A stretch of DNA of 6,443 nt from Akkermansia sp. (GCA_017379255.1 JAFNWZ010000153.1:1-6443); one strand, 5' to 3'. Shown: positions 1 to 6,384, numbered from the stretch's first letter. Notes: generated by a model not told the origin, from the letters alone. A program made the numbers and translations.

Positions 1-1235
1 GCTCCATGGGTATCGCCGGTTCCATCGTTGACCAGAACTTCTGGGAAAGCTACATGGGCATGCGCGTGCAGGCTGTCGACATGACCGAAGTGCGCCGCCG
101 CATGGAGCTCGGCATCTACGACAAGGCTGAGTTTGACCTGGCCATGGAGTGGGCCAAGAAGTATGTGAAGATTGGTCCGGACCGCAACCGCCCCGACCTC
201 ATCCTCTCCCCCGAGGAGAAGGAGCGCACCCTGCGCGAGTCCATCCTCATGACCATCATCTTCCGCGATATGATGCACGGCAACCCCTACCTCAAGACTA
301 TCGACCGCGAGGAAGAGGGCCTGGGCTTCAATGCCATCTGCGGTGGCTTCCAGGGTCAGCGCCACTGGACGGACTTCTACCCCAACGGCGATATGGCCGA
401 ATCCCTGCTCAACAGCACCTTCGACTGGAACGGCCCGCGTGAGGCTATTCCCTTCGCTACGGAAAACGATGCCATGAACGGCGTGTGCATGCTCCTGCTG
501 CACCAGCTCACCGGCCGCGCTGCCTGCTTCTCCGATATCCGCACCTACTGGAGCCCCGCCGCTGTGAAGCGCGTGACCGGCTACACCATGGAAGGCCTGG
601 CCAAGGACGGTATCATGCACCTCATCAACTCCGGTTCCACCGCTCTGGACGGCAACATGCACTCCACCGCTGAAGATGGTACGCCCATCATGAAGAAGAC
701 CGGCGAGACCACCCAGGCCGACATCGAGGCTATGATGGGTGCTTCCGAATGGTGCCCGGCCAACCGCGAATACTTCCGCGGCGGCGGCTACTCCCTCCAC
801 TTCGTGTCCAAGGGCAATGTGCCGGTAACGATGATCCGCATGAACCTTGTGAAGGGCCAGGGCCCGGTGCTCACCATCGTGGAAGGCTGGACCTGCGACC
901 TGCCGCAGGACGTGAACGACAAGCTCGACCAGCGCACCGACCCGGGTTGGCCCACCACCTGGTTTGCCCCGCGCCTCACCGGCAAGGGTGGTTTCAAGGA
1001 TGTGTACACCGTCATGGCCAACATGGGTGCCAACCACGGCGCCTGGACCTACGGCCACATCGGTGCCGACATCATCACCCTGGCTTCCATGCTCCGCATC
1101 CCGGTATACGCCCACAACGTACCCGAGGACAAGGTATACCGCCCGGCTGCATGGGACCTCTTCGGTACCGCATGCCCCGAAAGCGCAGACTTCCGCGCCT
1201 GCGCCAACTTCGGCCCCATCTACGGTAAGTATTAA
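1..1235 (+). CDS. fucI: L-fucose isomerase, 5'-truncated by window edge
   Basis: Interconverts L-fucose and L-fuculose in the cytoplasm, the first step of L-fucose catabolism, using a divalent metal (Mn2+ in the family). The frame is already open at the left edge (Ser codon at 3-5), so the ATG at position 6 is internal. About 184 residues are missing compared with the roughly 591-residue E. coli enzyme. Numbering from that Met, Glu153 (ATEND), Asp177 (FSDIR) and His344 (ANHGA) align, with a constant offset of 184, to the E. coli metal ligands Glu337, Asp361 and His528 as I remember them. All three are present, so the enzyme should be active. The ending [14 protein letters not shown] is typical of the family. 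Codons are strongly biased (AAG, AAC, TTC), which suggests high expression. It is the first visible gene of a fucI-fucK-fucA cluster, 62 nt ahead of fucK. I am very sure of the family; the related arabinose isomerases fit less well. Confidence 0.96.
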   Translation, partial: SMGIAGSIVDQNFWESYMGMRVQAVDMTEVRRRMELGIYDKAEFDLAMEWAKKYVKIGPDRNRPDLILSPEEKERTLRESILMTIIFRDMMHGNPYLKTIDREEEGLGFNAICGGFQGQRHWTDFYPNGDMAESLLNSTFDWNGPREAIPFATENDAMNGVCMLLLHQLTGRAACFSDIRTYWSPAAVKRVTGYTMEGLAKDGIMHLINSGSTALDGNMHSTAEDGTPIMKKTGETTQADIEAMMGASEWCPANREYFRGGGYSLHFVSKGNVPVTMIRMNLVKGQGPVLTIVEGWTCDLPQDVNDKLDQRTDPGWPTTWFAPRLTGKGGFKDVYTVMANMGANHGAWTYGHIGADIITLASMLRIPVYAHNVPEDKVYRPAAWDLFGTACPESADFRACANFGPIYGKY

Positions 1236-1249
1236 TCTCATTTACCATG

Positions 1250-1290
1250 GCAGGCTGCCGGGGGTGACTCCGGCAGCTTGCCTGCTTTTT
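1250..1290 (+). terminator. Intra-operonic hairpin with T-tract between fucI and fucK
   Basis: GCAGGC (1250-1255) plus TGCCGG (1256-1261) pair with CCGGCA (1270-1275) and GCCTGC (1280-1285). A GCTT bulge (1276-1279) lies on the 3' side and the loop is about 8 nt. Five T follow directly (1286-1290). The form is that of a Rho-independent terminator, but it lies inside an apparent operon, only 7 nt before the fucK start. It may be a partial terminator or attenuator that lowers fucKA expression relative to fucI, or a stabilising 3' end for fucI mRNA after processing. Confidence 0.65.
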
Positions 1291-1297
1291 CCCTGAT

Positions 1298-2719
1298 ATG
1301 GCATACGTACTTTGCTTAGATTGCGGCGCGACCAATGTACGCGCCATTCTCGTTGATGACAAGGGGCAGCTGGTAGCCAAATCCAGCCAGCCCAATTCCA
1401 CTGATGCCGGCGCTGAGAACCCGGATTTCCATGTGTGGAATGCAGACCGCATTCTGAACCAGCTGGCCACCTGTGCCCGGGAAATCCTGCCGCAGATTGA
1501 TGCCGCGCAGGTGAAAGGTGTGACCATCACCACCTTTGGTGTGGACGGCGCGCTGGTGAACGAAGCCGGTGAGTTGCTTTACCCGGTGATTTCCTGGAAG
1601 TGCCCGCGCACGGCAGAGGTGATGAAGCGCGTGGCGGAGTATATGCCCCAGGCCATGCTCAACAAGATTTCCGGTGTGGGTGAGTTCGCCTTCAACACCA
1701 TCTACAAGCTTATCTGGCTCAAGGAAAACCGCCCGGAGCTGCTGGAGCAGGCCCACGCCTGGCTCTTCATCTCCAATATCCTGGCCCACCGCCTCACCGG
1801 CGTGATGGCTACAGACCGCACCATGGCCGGTACTTCCCAGATGACTGATTTGGTCACCGGGGACTGGAGCACGGAGATTCTGGCTACCCTGGGTATCAGT
1901 AAAGATCTGTTCCCGCCCATGGTGAATGCCGGCGATGTCATCGGCACGCTGACACCCGCCGCCTGTGAGCTGCTGGGCCTGCCGAACGCCGTGCCGGTCA
2001 TCTCCACCGGGCATGATACGCAGTTTGCCCTCTTTGGCAGTGGCGTGCAGGAAAACCAGCCCTTCCTTTCCAGCGGCACCTGGGAAATTCTGATGCTGCG
2101 CACCGCCAAGGCCAGCCTCGAAACAGAGGACTACGCTGCCGGTGCCACCGTGGAATACGACAGCAAGGCAGGCCTGCTCAACCCCGGTCTGCAGTGGATT
2201 GCCAGCGGTATCATCGAGTGGGTGAAAGCCACCTGCTACAATGGCGAGAGCTTCGATACCATGGATGCCGAGGCAGAGAAGATTGCCCCCGGCTGCGATG
2301 GCGTGAAACTCATCCCCGATTTCCTGCCCAGCGATGCCGTGCCCGGCAGCATCCAGGGTCTGGTGCTGGGCCGCACCCGCGCCCACATCTACCGCGCCGC
2401 CATGGAAGCCCTCACCCTGCGCCTCAAACAGCGCCTCCAGAAGCTGGAGAAGGTAGGCGGCTTCAAATCCACCGATCTTCTGCTGGTAGGCGGTGGCGCC
2501 CGCAACAAGGTATGGACGCAGATGCGCGCTGACATCCTCGGCCTGCCCATCCGCATCTCCAATGTCTCCGAAAGCACCGTGCTTGGCGCCGCTATGTATG
2601 CCTTTGCCGGTGCCGGTGTCTTCGAATCCCCCGAAGCCTGCCGCGATTCCTTCGGCATCACCTACACCACCATCACCCCCGGCGAACAACAATCCGCCTA
2701 CGCTGAGCTGTACAGCTGA
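1298..2719 (+). CDS. fucK: L-fuculokinase (FGGY carbohydrate kinase family)
   Basis: Phosphorylates L-fuculose with ATP to L-fuculose-1-phosphate, the second step of the pathway, in the cytoplasm. The 473 residues match the usual FGGY kinase length (E. coli FucK is about 470-480). The N-terminal phosphate-binding motif LDCGATNVRA is at residues 7-16. TTFGVDGALV (78-87) and SWKCPRT (99-105) closely resemble E. coli FucK. GHDTQ, with the likely catalytic base Asp240, starts at 238, and SSGTWEIL is at 258-265. The C-terminal adenosine-binding motif LLVGGGARN is at 395-403. The similarity runs the whole length, which favours fuculokinase over rhamnulokinase or xylulokinase. The ATG at 1298 is chosen because the conserved sugar-kinase strand begins at once (AYVLCLDCG). 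No Shine-Dalgarno sequence is seen between the preceding T-tract and the ATG, so translation may depend on an unstructured leader. Confidence 0.95.
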   Translation: MAYVLCLDCGATNVRAILVDDKGQLVAKSSQPNSTDAGAENPDFHVWNADRILNQLATCAREILPQIDAAQVKGVTITTFGVDGALVNEAGELLYPVISWKCPRTAEVMKRVAEYMPQAMLNKISGVGEFAFNTIYKLIWLKENRPELLEQAHAWLFISNILAHRLTGVMATDRTMAGTSQMTDLVTGDWSTEILATLGISKDLFPPMVNAGDVIGTLTPAACELLGLPNAVPVISTGHDTQFALFGSGVQENQPFLSSGTWEILMLRTAKASLETEDYAAGATVEYDSKAGLLNPGLQWIASGIIEWVKATCYNGESFDTMDAEAEKIAPGCDGVKLIPDFLPSDAVPGSIQGLVLGRTRAHIYRAAMEALTLRLKQRLQKLEKVGGFKSTDLLLVGGGARNKVWTQMRADILGLPIRISNVSESTVLGAAMYAFAGAGVFESPEACRDSFGITYTTITPGEQQSAYAELYS

Positions 2720-2754
2720 TTATTCCTTATTCATTATTCCCTATTCACTTAAAC
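2720..2754 (+). repeat. Heptanucleotide tandem repeat filling the fucK-fucA spacer
   Basis: The whole gap between the fucK stop and the fucA start reads as 7-nt units: TTATTCC, TTATTCA, TTATTCC, CTATTCA and a degenerate CTTAAAC. One base remains before the fucA ATG. It is pyrimidine- and AT-rich in an otherwise GC-rich operon and has no Shine-Dalgarno motif. It could act as an unstructured ribosome entry region, and copy number could vary by replication slippage. Both roles are inferred. Confidence 0.6.
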
Positions 2755-2755
2755 T

Positions 2756-3583
2756 ATGGCTAATCCCGAACTCTACATCAAACCCGCTCTGCCGGAGCTC
2801 ATCTTCCCCTGGCAGAACTATGACCCGCAGACCCGCGAAGAAATCGACGCTTTCTTCAACAGCCCCGAAATCCGCGTAATCAAGGAGCGCATGGTCGACA
2901 TGGGCCGCCGCCTCTGGCAGCGCGAATACGTGGACGGCAACGGTGGCAATCTTTCCGTGCGCGTGGCCAAGGACCTCGTGCTCTGCTCCCCCACGCTCTG
3001 CTCCAAGGGCTTCATGACCGTGGAGGACATCTGCATGGTGGACATGAACGCCGGTCAGCTCTGCGGCTACCGCCCCGCCACCAGCGAGGTGAAGACCCAC
3101 ATCGCCATGATGAAGGAAGTGGGCGTGAACGCCTGCATCCACGCACATCCCCCGTGCTGCAATGCCTTCCTCTTTGCCGGCATGGTGCCGCCGAACGGCA
3201 TTAACCCCGAGGCCGATATCTTCCTGGGCCAGATTCCGCTGGCTCCCTACGGCACCCCCGGTTCCCCCGAGACCGCCGCTGCCGTGGCCAAGGCCTGCCA
3301 CCAGAGCACCGTGGTATTCATGGAGAACCACGGCGTCATCACCGGCGCCCGCCACATCGAGGAAGCTGAGTGGTTCATGGAAAATGCCGACGCCTACTGC
3401 AAGATGGTGCTCTTTGCCGATATGCACGGCGGCAAGCTCAACCAGGTGAACGAGGCCGGCATCGCCGACTTCCTCGCCATCCGTAAGAACATCGGCTACG
3501 CCGTACCCGAAGGCCAGCCCCTGTACAACTTCCGCGAGTACAACGGCTACACCATGGGTATCGCCGGTGAGAAGAAGGACTGA
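2756..3583 (+). CDS. fucA: L-fuculose-1-phosphate aldolase, class II aldolase/adducin family
   Basis: Cleaves L-fuculose-1-phosphate into dihydroxyacetone phosphate and L-lactaldehyde, the last shared step of fucose catabolism, using zinc. Visible motifs in order are GNGGNLSVR (61-69, phosphate-binding GN.S loop), SPT (78-80), SEVKTH with the likely catalytic Glu111, the zinc-binding HAHP (His129, His131) and ENHGV with the third ligand His192. At 275 residues it is longer than enterobacterial FucA (about 215) and close to rhamnulose-1-phosphate aldolase (about 274). The extra length is mainly an N-terminal segment of about 35 residues and a C-terminal tail. The fucI-fucK context, not the fold alone, decides for fuculose-phosphate; activity on rhamnulose-1-phosphate is possible. 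The ATG at 2756 follows the heptad spacer without a Shine-Dalgarno sequence. The frame ends TGA, with a probable terminator downstream. Confidence 0.87.
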   Translation: MANPELYIKPALPELIFPWQNYDPQTREEIDAFFNSPEIRVIKERMVDMGRRLWQREYVDGNGGNLSVRVAKDLVLCSPTLCSKGFMTVEDICMVDMNAGQLCGYRPATSEVKTHIAMMKEVGVNACIHAHPPCCNAFLFAGMVPPNGINPEADIFLGQIPLAPYGTPGSPETAAAVAKACHQSTVVFMENHGVITGARHIEEAEWFMENADAYCKMVLFADMHGGKLNQVNEAGIADFLAIRKNIGYAVPEGQPLYNFREYNGYTMGIAGEKKD

Positions 3584-3615
3584 TAGTCCTCTTACGCATC
3601 CCCATTTCAGCCTCT

Positions 3616-3646
3616 CTGTGGTGCTTGTCACCGCAGCGGGGTTTTT
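3616..3646 (+). terminator. Probable Rho-independent terminator of the fuc operon
   Basis: CTGTGGTG (3616-3623) pairs with CACCGCAG (3629-3636), seven Watson-Crick pairs and one G-U wobble, around a CTTGT loop. CGGGG and then five T (3642-3646) follow. The GC spacer between stem and T-run makes it imperfect, but its place 33 nt after the fucA stop fits the operon end. Confidence 0.5.
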
Positions 3647-3668
3647 AGTATCAAGGTGTTGTGTTGCT

Positions 3669-3707
3669 TTGTGTAAAATTTCAAGTTGTACTTGAAATTT
3701 TACACAA
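3669..3707. repeat. Long perfect palindrome, left copy (centre TGT)
   Basis: The 18-bp arm TTGTGTAAAATTTCAAGT (3669-3686) is exactly mirrored at 3690-3707 around the 3-nt centre TGT. The stem is AT-rich and no T-tract follows, so it is not a classical terminator. The same palindrome recurs after the ATPase gene at 4907-4953 in opposite orientation. A TTG codon in the centre opens the ATPase reading frame, so any transcript entering from the left would fold a strong hairpin just ahead of or over the gene start. Confidence 0.95.
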
Positions 3708-3727
3708 GACATGCTAATATATTCCCT

Positions 3728-4903
3728 GTGAACGGGAAACAATATATTGAGCGAGATGTGACACCTCATCTGCAAAAGCTGATGAGCAGTTATCCAGTGG
3801 TCACTATTTGCGGCCCTCGCCAGTCAGGAAAAACAACCCTGGCCCGGCATTTGTACCCGGAATATGACTATGTGAGTCTCGAAAATCACAACGAGCGCAA
3901 GCGATTTTACGATGACCCCATAGGGTTTCTGGAATTGCACGCTGCGCCCTGTATTTTTGATGAAGTGCAGAACACGCCGGAGCTGCCCAGCTATTTGCAG
4001 GGCATCATTGATGAGCATGATACCCCCGGAATGTATATTCTGACCGGCAGCCTGCAGATGGAGCTGCAGCAGGTGGTGACGCAGAGTCTCGCAGGGCGCA
4101 CCGGCATGGTCGATTTGATGCCGCTTTCGTTGCATGAGTTACAACGCGCGGGGATTATCCTGAGCCGCGATGAATATCTGCTTCGCGGAGGACTTCCCCG
4201 TGTTTATGTTCAGGATATAGACCCGGTAAATGCCTATTCTGATTATTTCCGCAGCTATGTGGAGCGTGATATCCGTCAGTTGGTGAATGTACGCCACAAG
4301 ACAGAGTTTGAATTGTTTGTGAAGCTCCTGGCCGCCAGAGTGGGGCAGGTGGTTAATTTATCATCCATGGCGGGAGAGGTGGGCATAAGTTCTACAACCT
4401 TGCGCGAGTGGCTTTCCTTGCTGGAGGCTTCATATATTGTCTTCACCCTTTATCCCTACTACCAGAACTATGGCAAGCGACTTACCAAATCGCCCAAAAT
4501 ATATTTCACGGAGCCTGGCCTGGTGGCAAGCCTGTTGGGCATTGAAACGCCAGCACAAGTCGGGCGTGACCCGCTTATTGGGAATATGTTCGAAAACCTG
4601 GTGGTGCTTGAGGCGCTCAAGAGCCGCTTTAATGCCGGGCGTCGCTCAAATCTCTACTTCTTCCGTGATGTCCGTGGGTACGAAGTTGACCTTATCCTGG
4701 ATGAACAACGCCAGCCGCGTCCCATAGAAATCAAAGCAACTCATACCTATGATTCCAATCTGTCCAGGAATGTGCGCCAGTTTGGTTCTATTGTGAAGGA
4801 TGCGCTTGACCCCCACCTTATTTACGCAGGGGCTTCCATGGGGGTATCCCAAGGCGTCTCTATCGATTCTTATCTTGATATCTATCACGTGATGAATGGT
4901 TAA
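3728..4903 (+). CDS. AAA-type ATPase with DUF4143-like C-terminal domain
   Basis: The family is widespread, often in many copies per genome, and its role is unknown; links to toxin-antitoxin-like or mobile functions are only suggested. The frame is open from a TTG at 3686 inside the palindrome (405 residues). I prefer the GTG at 3728 (391 residues) because the family pattern YIERD...PVV.I.GPRQSGKTT starts just after it and the palindrome then stays outside. Numbered from 3686: Walker A GPRQSGKT 43-50, Walker B CIFDEVQ 89-95, sensor-like YILTGS 117-122, LAGRTG 135-140, RGGLPRVY 167-174 and YVERDIRQL 191-199. A winged-helix-like stretch lies around 218-250. A PD-(D/E)xK-like ending has Glu303, Asp335 in YEVDL and the Glu348-x-Lys350 pair. 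ATPase and nuclease-like residues are all intact, so the gene looks functional. No Shine-Dalgarno sequence is visible. It runs towards the minus-strand recombinase gene. Confidence 0.88.
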   Translation: MNGKQYIERDVTPHLQKLMSSYPVVTICGPRQSGKTTLARHLYPEYDYVSLENHNERKRFYDDPIGFLELHAAPCIFDEVQNTPELPSYLQGIIDEHDTPGMYILTGSLQMELQQVVTQSLAGRTGMVDLMPLSLHELQRAGIILSRDEYLLRGGLPRVYVQDIDPVNAYSDYFRSYVERDIRQLVNVRHKTEFELFVKLLAARVGQVVNLSSMAGEVGISSTTLREWLSLLEASYIVFTLYPYYQNYGKRLTKSPKIYFTEPGLVASLLGIETPAQVGRDPLIGNMFENLVVLEALKSRFNAGRRSNLYFFRDVRGYEVDLILDEQRQPRPIEIKATHTYDSNLSRNVRQFGSIVKDALDPHLIYAGASMGVSQGVSIDSYLDIYHVMNG

Positions 4904-4906
4904 GCG

Positions 4907-4953
4907 GCTTTTGTGTAAAATTTCAAGTACAACTTGAAATTTTACACAAAAGC
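4907..4953. repeat. Long perfect palindrome, right copy (centre ACA)
   Basis: A 22-bp arm (4907-4928, starting GCTTTTGTG) is exactly mirrored at 4932-4953 around the centre ACA. The inner 18 bp of each arm equal those of the left copy at 3669-3707. Because the centre is the reverse complement of the left copy's TGT, the two copies face each other. It starts 4 nt after the ATPase stop. It may serve as a hairpin 3' end, a recombination end or both. Confidence 0.95.
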
Positions 4954-5051
4954 ATATAAGCTACACGCGGAGAGTGGTCTGCATGTTTTGTCAGGGAGGG
5001 GGACTTCAGTTCCCTCCTTAAAACGGGCAGGACTGAAGTCCTGCACTCCGA
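4954..5051. repeat. Non-coding tract with nested hairpin repeat
   Basis: No convincing gene is present. GCAGGACT (5027-5034) and AGTCCTGC (5037-5044) form an 8-bp hairpin. ACTTCAGT at 5003-5010 is complementary to ACTGAAGT at 5032-5039, and GGAGGG (4995-5000) pairs with CCCTCC (5012-5017). The tract can therefore fold in two competing ways. It resembles the REP-type extragenic repeats common in gut bacteria. A 62-codon frame opening in the right palindrome crosses it, but it starts with TTG and looks spurious. Confidence 0.55.
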
Positions 5052-5233
5052 TCGAACGAAGTGAGGATATCGTTTCCAGTGAAGCAAGGCTTAACCATTT
5101 CCCAATGATTGGGGAAATATAATGCAGAGGATTCCGGTAAACGAAATCCTTGCCCTGTCGGGCAAGGACGATATCCAGCGGAGCTGGACGATATCACGGC
5201 TTACGCCGCGACGATATCCTCACTGCGTTCGGA
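5052..5233. repeat. GATATC-punctuated hairpin array bounded by inverted arms
   Basis: The arms at 5052-5073 and 5211-5232 are inverted copies (20 of 22 positions match), each carrying GAACG.AGTGAGGATATCGT. Inside are CCTTGCCC/GGGCAAGG (5148-5167, loop TGTC), then CCAGC/GCTGG (5175-5187), then CGGC/GCCG (5197-5208). GATATC occurs at 5066, 5170, 5190 and 5213. A bulged hairpin ATTTCCC/GGGAAAT lies at 5097-5118. The build is that of modular REP- or MITE-like extragenic repeats. The right end overlaps the last codons and stop of the recombinase gene. Confidence 0.7.
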
Positions 5234-6235
5234 CTGGAGCCAGAAACGCAGAGCGTTTCTGACCCCTCTCTGGTCCACATAGCGCGTTCGCAGCAGCGTA
5301 GCATCCCGGTGACCGATTTCCACCTGCAGCTCGGCATAGCTGCGGAAATGGCTCAGGTGGTAGCTCGCAAAGGTGTGGCGCAGGGCATCCTGCGGCCATT
5401 TGCGGTCGCTGCCCCAGCCTGCGGCGTGGCGTAGTTTGCGCCAGTGGCGCAGCCAGTTGGCGGGGCATATCCTTGCTGTTTCGGGCTGCTGGTGCTTGCG
5501 TAATATCCGCTGCAGCGGGCGGTGAATCGTCACCCGCCGTGCGCCCCCTGTCTTGCTGTGCTGCGGCAGAATGTAAATCGCCTTCTCCTGCAAATCCACC
5601 TGCGCCCAGGTGAGTCGCGCCACCTCATGCGGGCGGATACCGGCGTAGAGCATCATGCCCACCGCCGCTGCGCAGCTGCCGCCCTGGTAGGTCTCTGCCG
5701 TTGTGGTAATCTGCTCAATCTCCTGCGGGGTGAGAATCGGCACGGGCTGCTCCACCACCCGTGGCGCCTCCACGCGAGCTACCGGGTTCGCATCGCACCA
5801 GCCGCGTTTCACGGCGCTGGAAAACACACCGCTGAGAATCAGCCTCGCCTTCTGCCGCTGCCTCGGTGTATCAAAGGCCTGTTCAATATATTCCGCGCAT
5901 TCCTGCGGCGTGATGCTGCGCACCCGTCGCTTCGCCAGCCCCTTGCAGCGCAGCATAAACCTCCGCGTGAAATACCGGAAGTCGTATACCGTTCGGATTC
6001 TCCTGTCCTTCCTTGCCTCAAGTGCAGTGGCCACTGCCTGTTCAAAACTAACCGTGCGTTCCTGTTGCCGCAGCGCTTCTGCGCCTGCGGTAATGCATCG
6101 CCTGGCTCGTTTGATGCTGCCCTTGTTAGCTGCCAGAAGTTCTTTAGCCAGGATAGCTGCTTCAAGTACAGGTACTCCCGTCGCGCTCAGAATTGCCAGA
6201 GCGGCTTGATTGTCGGTATGCTGTGTAGGTGTCAT
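5201..6235 (-). CDS. Tyrosine recombinase / phage-type integrase
   Basis: A 344-residue site-specific recombinase expected to cut and rejoin DNA through a 3'-phosphotyrosine link. An N-terminal segment of about 60 residues is followed by a SAM-like core-binding domain (about 62-150) and the catalytic domain (about 165-330). Catalytic residues in order are Arg201 (YAGIRPHEVARL), Lys228 (SKTGGARR), Arg286 in DALRHTFAS, His309 in IGH and nucleophile Tyr319 (RTRYVD). The usual His three residues before the second Arg is Asp283, a tolerated but notable change. The ATG at 6235 lies in an exact inverted repeat, so its first 11 codons are duplicated in a divergent frame at 6411. No Shine-Dalgarno sequence is seen. 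The C-terminal SERSEDIVAA is encoded by the repeat array, so the original stop was probably replaced. The inverted repeat at its 5' end suggests that it may act on its own upstream region. The exact family (integrase, invertase or Xer-like) cannot be set by eye. Confidence 0.93.
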   Translation of the reverse strand: MTPTQHTDNQAALAILSATGVPVLEAAILAKELLAANKGSIKRARRCITAGAEALRQQERTVSFEQAVATALEARKDRRIRTVYDFRYFTRRFMLRCKGLAKRRVRSITPQECAEYIEQAFDTPRQRQKARLILSGVFSSAVKRGWCDANPVARVEAPRVVEQPVPILTPQEIEQITTTAETYQGGSCAAAVGMMLYAGIRPHEVARLTWAQVDLQEKAIYILPQHSKTGGARRVTIHRPLQRILRKHQQPETARICPANWLRHWRKLRHAAGWGSDRKWPQDALRHTFASYHLSHFRSYAELQVEIGHRDATLLRTRYVDQRGVRNALRFWLQSERSEDIVAA

Positions 6236-6261
6236 GGTTTATGGCTTTCGGAATCCGTAAG
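6203..6261. repeat. Exact 59-bp inverted repeat, left arm
   Basis: Every base is the reverse complement of 6385-6443; the match stops at 6262 versus 6384. It spans the recombinase start codon, its first 11 codons and 26 bp upstream. The outer end cannot be judged because the other arm reaches the window edge. Confidence 0.97.
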
Positions 6262-6384
6262 TCAAGCACACAAACTGTTTTAATTCGATAAAATTGTGAT
6301 ACTCGGTTCACCGTTTCATATTGCGATGTTTTTTTGTTTCCGATACTGGTATCTTTTCTGTAACTGGTAATTAGCCAATACCAT
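6262..6384. other. Unique spacer between inverted arms, possibly invertible
   Basis: This AT-rich stretch of 123 bp has no gene. It holds a plus-strand promoter candidate, a T7 run (6329-6335), the small palindrome GATAC-TG-GTATC (6342-6353) and two direct ACTGGTA copies (6345-6351 and 6363-6369). Exact arms around a short regulatory-looking spacer, next to a tyrosine recombinase, is the arrangement of known phase-variable promoter inversions. Inversion itself is inferred. Confidence 0.5.
6294..6322 (+). promoter_or_regulatory. Weak sigma70-like promoter candidate pointing right
   Basis: TTGTGA (6294-6299) and CATATT (6317-6322) are separated by 17 bp, with 4 of 6 consensus matches each. I found no equally good candidate on the other strand of the spacer. 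If real, it would drive the right-hand divergent frame in this orientation and the complete recombinase gene after inversion. The AT-rich setting makes chance matches likely. Confidence 0.25.

Larger units (their letters stand above)
3669..4949 (+). mobile_element. Candidate palindrome-bounded ATPase unit
   Basis: One ATPase gene is enclosed by two copies of one palindrome in inverted orientation, giving 39-bp exact terminal inverted repeats (3669-3707 and 4911-4949). Its codon use is more AT-rich than the fuc genes to its left. It sits between a completed operon and a repeat tract, a typical insertion position. No transposase is encoded and I see no clear target-site duplication. It is called mobile only by inference; a stably inherited gene with regulatory hairpins at both ends is the alternative. 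Confidence 0.4.

Noticed and set aside
1316..2692. 458-codon open frame on the minus strand opposite fucK
   Set aside because: It lies fully antisense to a clear kinase gene, has a low-complexity Gly/Ala/His-rich composition and no domain motif. It is an effect of the C/G third-position bias.
3552..3568. 17 bp shared between the fucA end and the fucI stretch at 4-20
   Set aside because: Both encode MGIAG in frame with the same biased codons; no further similarity on either side, so chance is enough.
3669..3707. Palindrome as an ordinary terminator of the fuc operon
   Set aside because: The stem is AT-rich and has no following T-run, a better terminator lies at 3616-3646, and the same palindrome recurs beyond the ATPase gene.
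2741..3775. 344-codon minus-strand frame opposite fucA
   Set aside because: Antisense to a certain aldolase gene and rich in Gly/Ala/Val/His repeats without motifs; a codon-bias shadow.
4934..5122. 62-codon frame starting in the right palindrome (LKFYTKAYKL...)
   Set aside because: TTG start, no ribosome binding site, and the body runs through hairpin repeats. The similar beginning to the ATPase frame is explained by the shared palindrome.
4954..5233. CRISPR array
   Set aside because: The spacing is irregular, the units are different hairpins joined by a 6-bp motif, there are no repeats of 24-40 bp with unique spacers, and no cas gene is present.
6238..6265. Minus-strand TTGACT and CATAAA with 16 bp between, ahead of the recombinase
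   Set aside because: The -35 match straddles the spacer edge and is absent at the right arm, which is attractive. However, the -10 ends 2 nt before the ATG, so transcription would begin inside the gene and lose the start codon.
5522..6283. 253-codon plus-strand frame opposite the recombinase
   Set aside because: Antisense to a recombinase with intact catalytic residues; the Arg/Leu/His/Cys-rich product has no recognisable motif.
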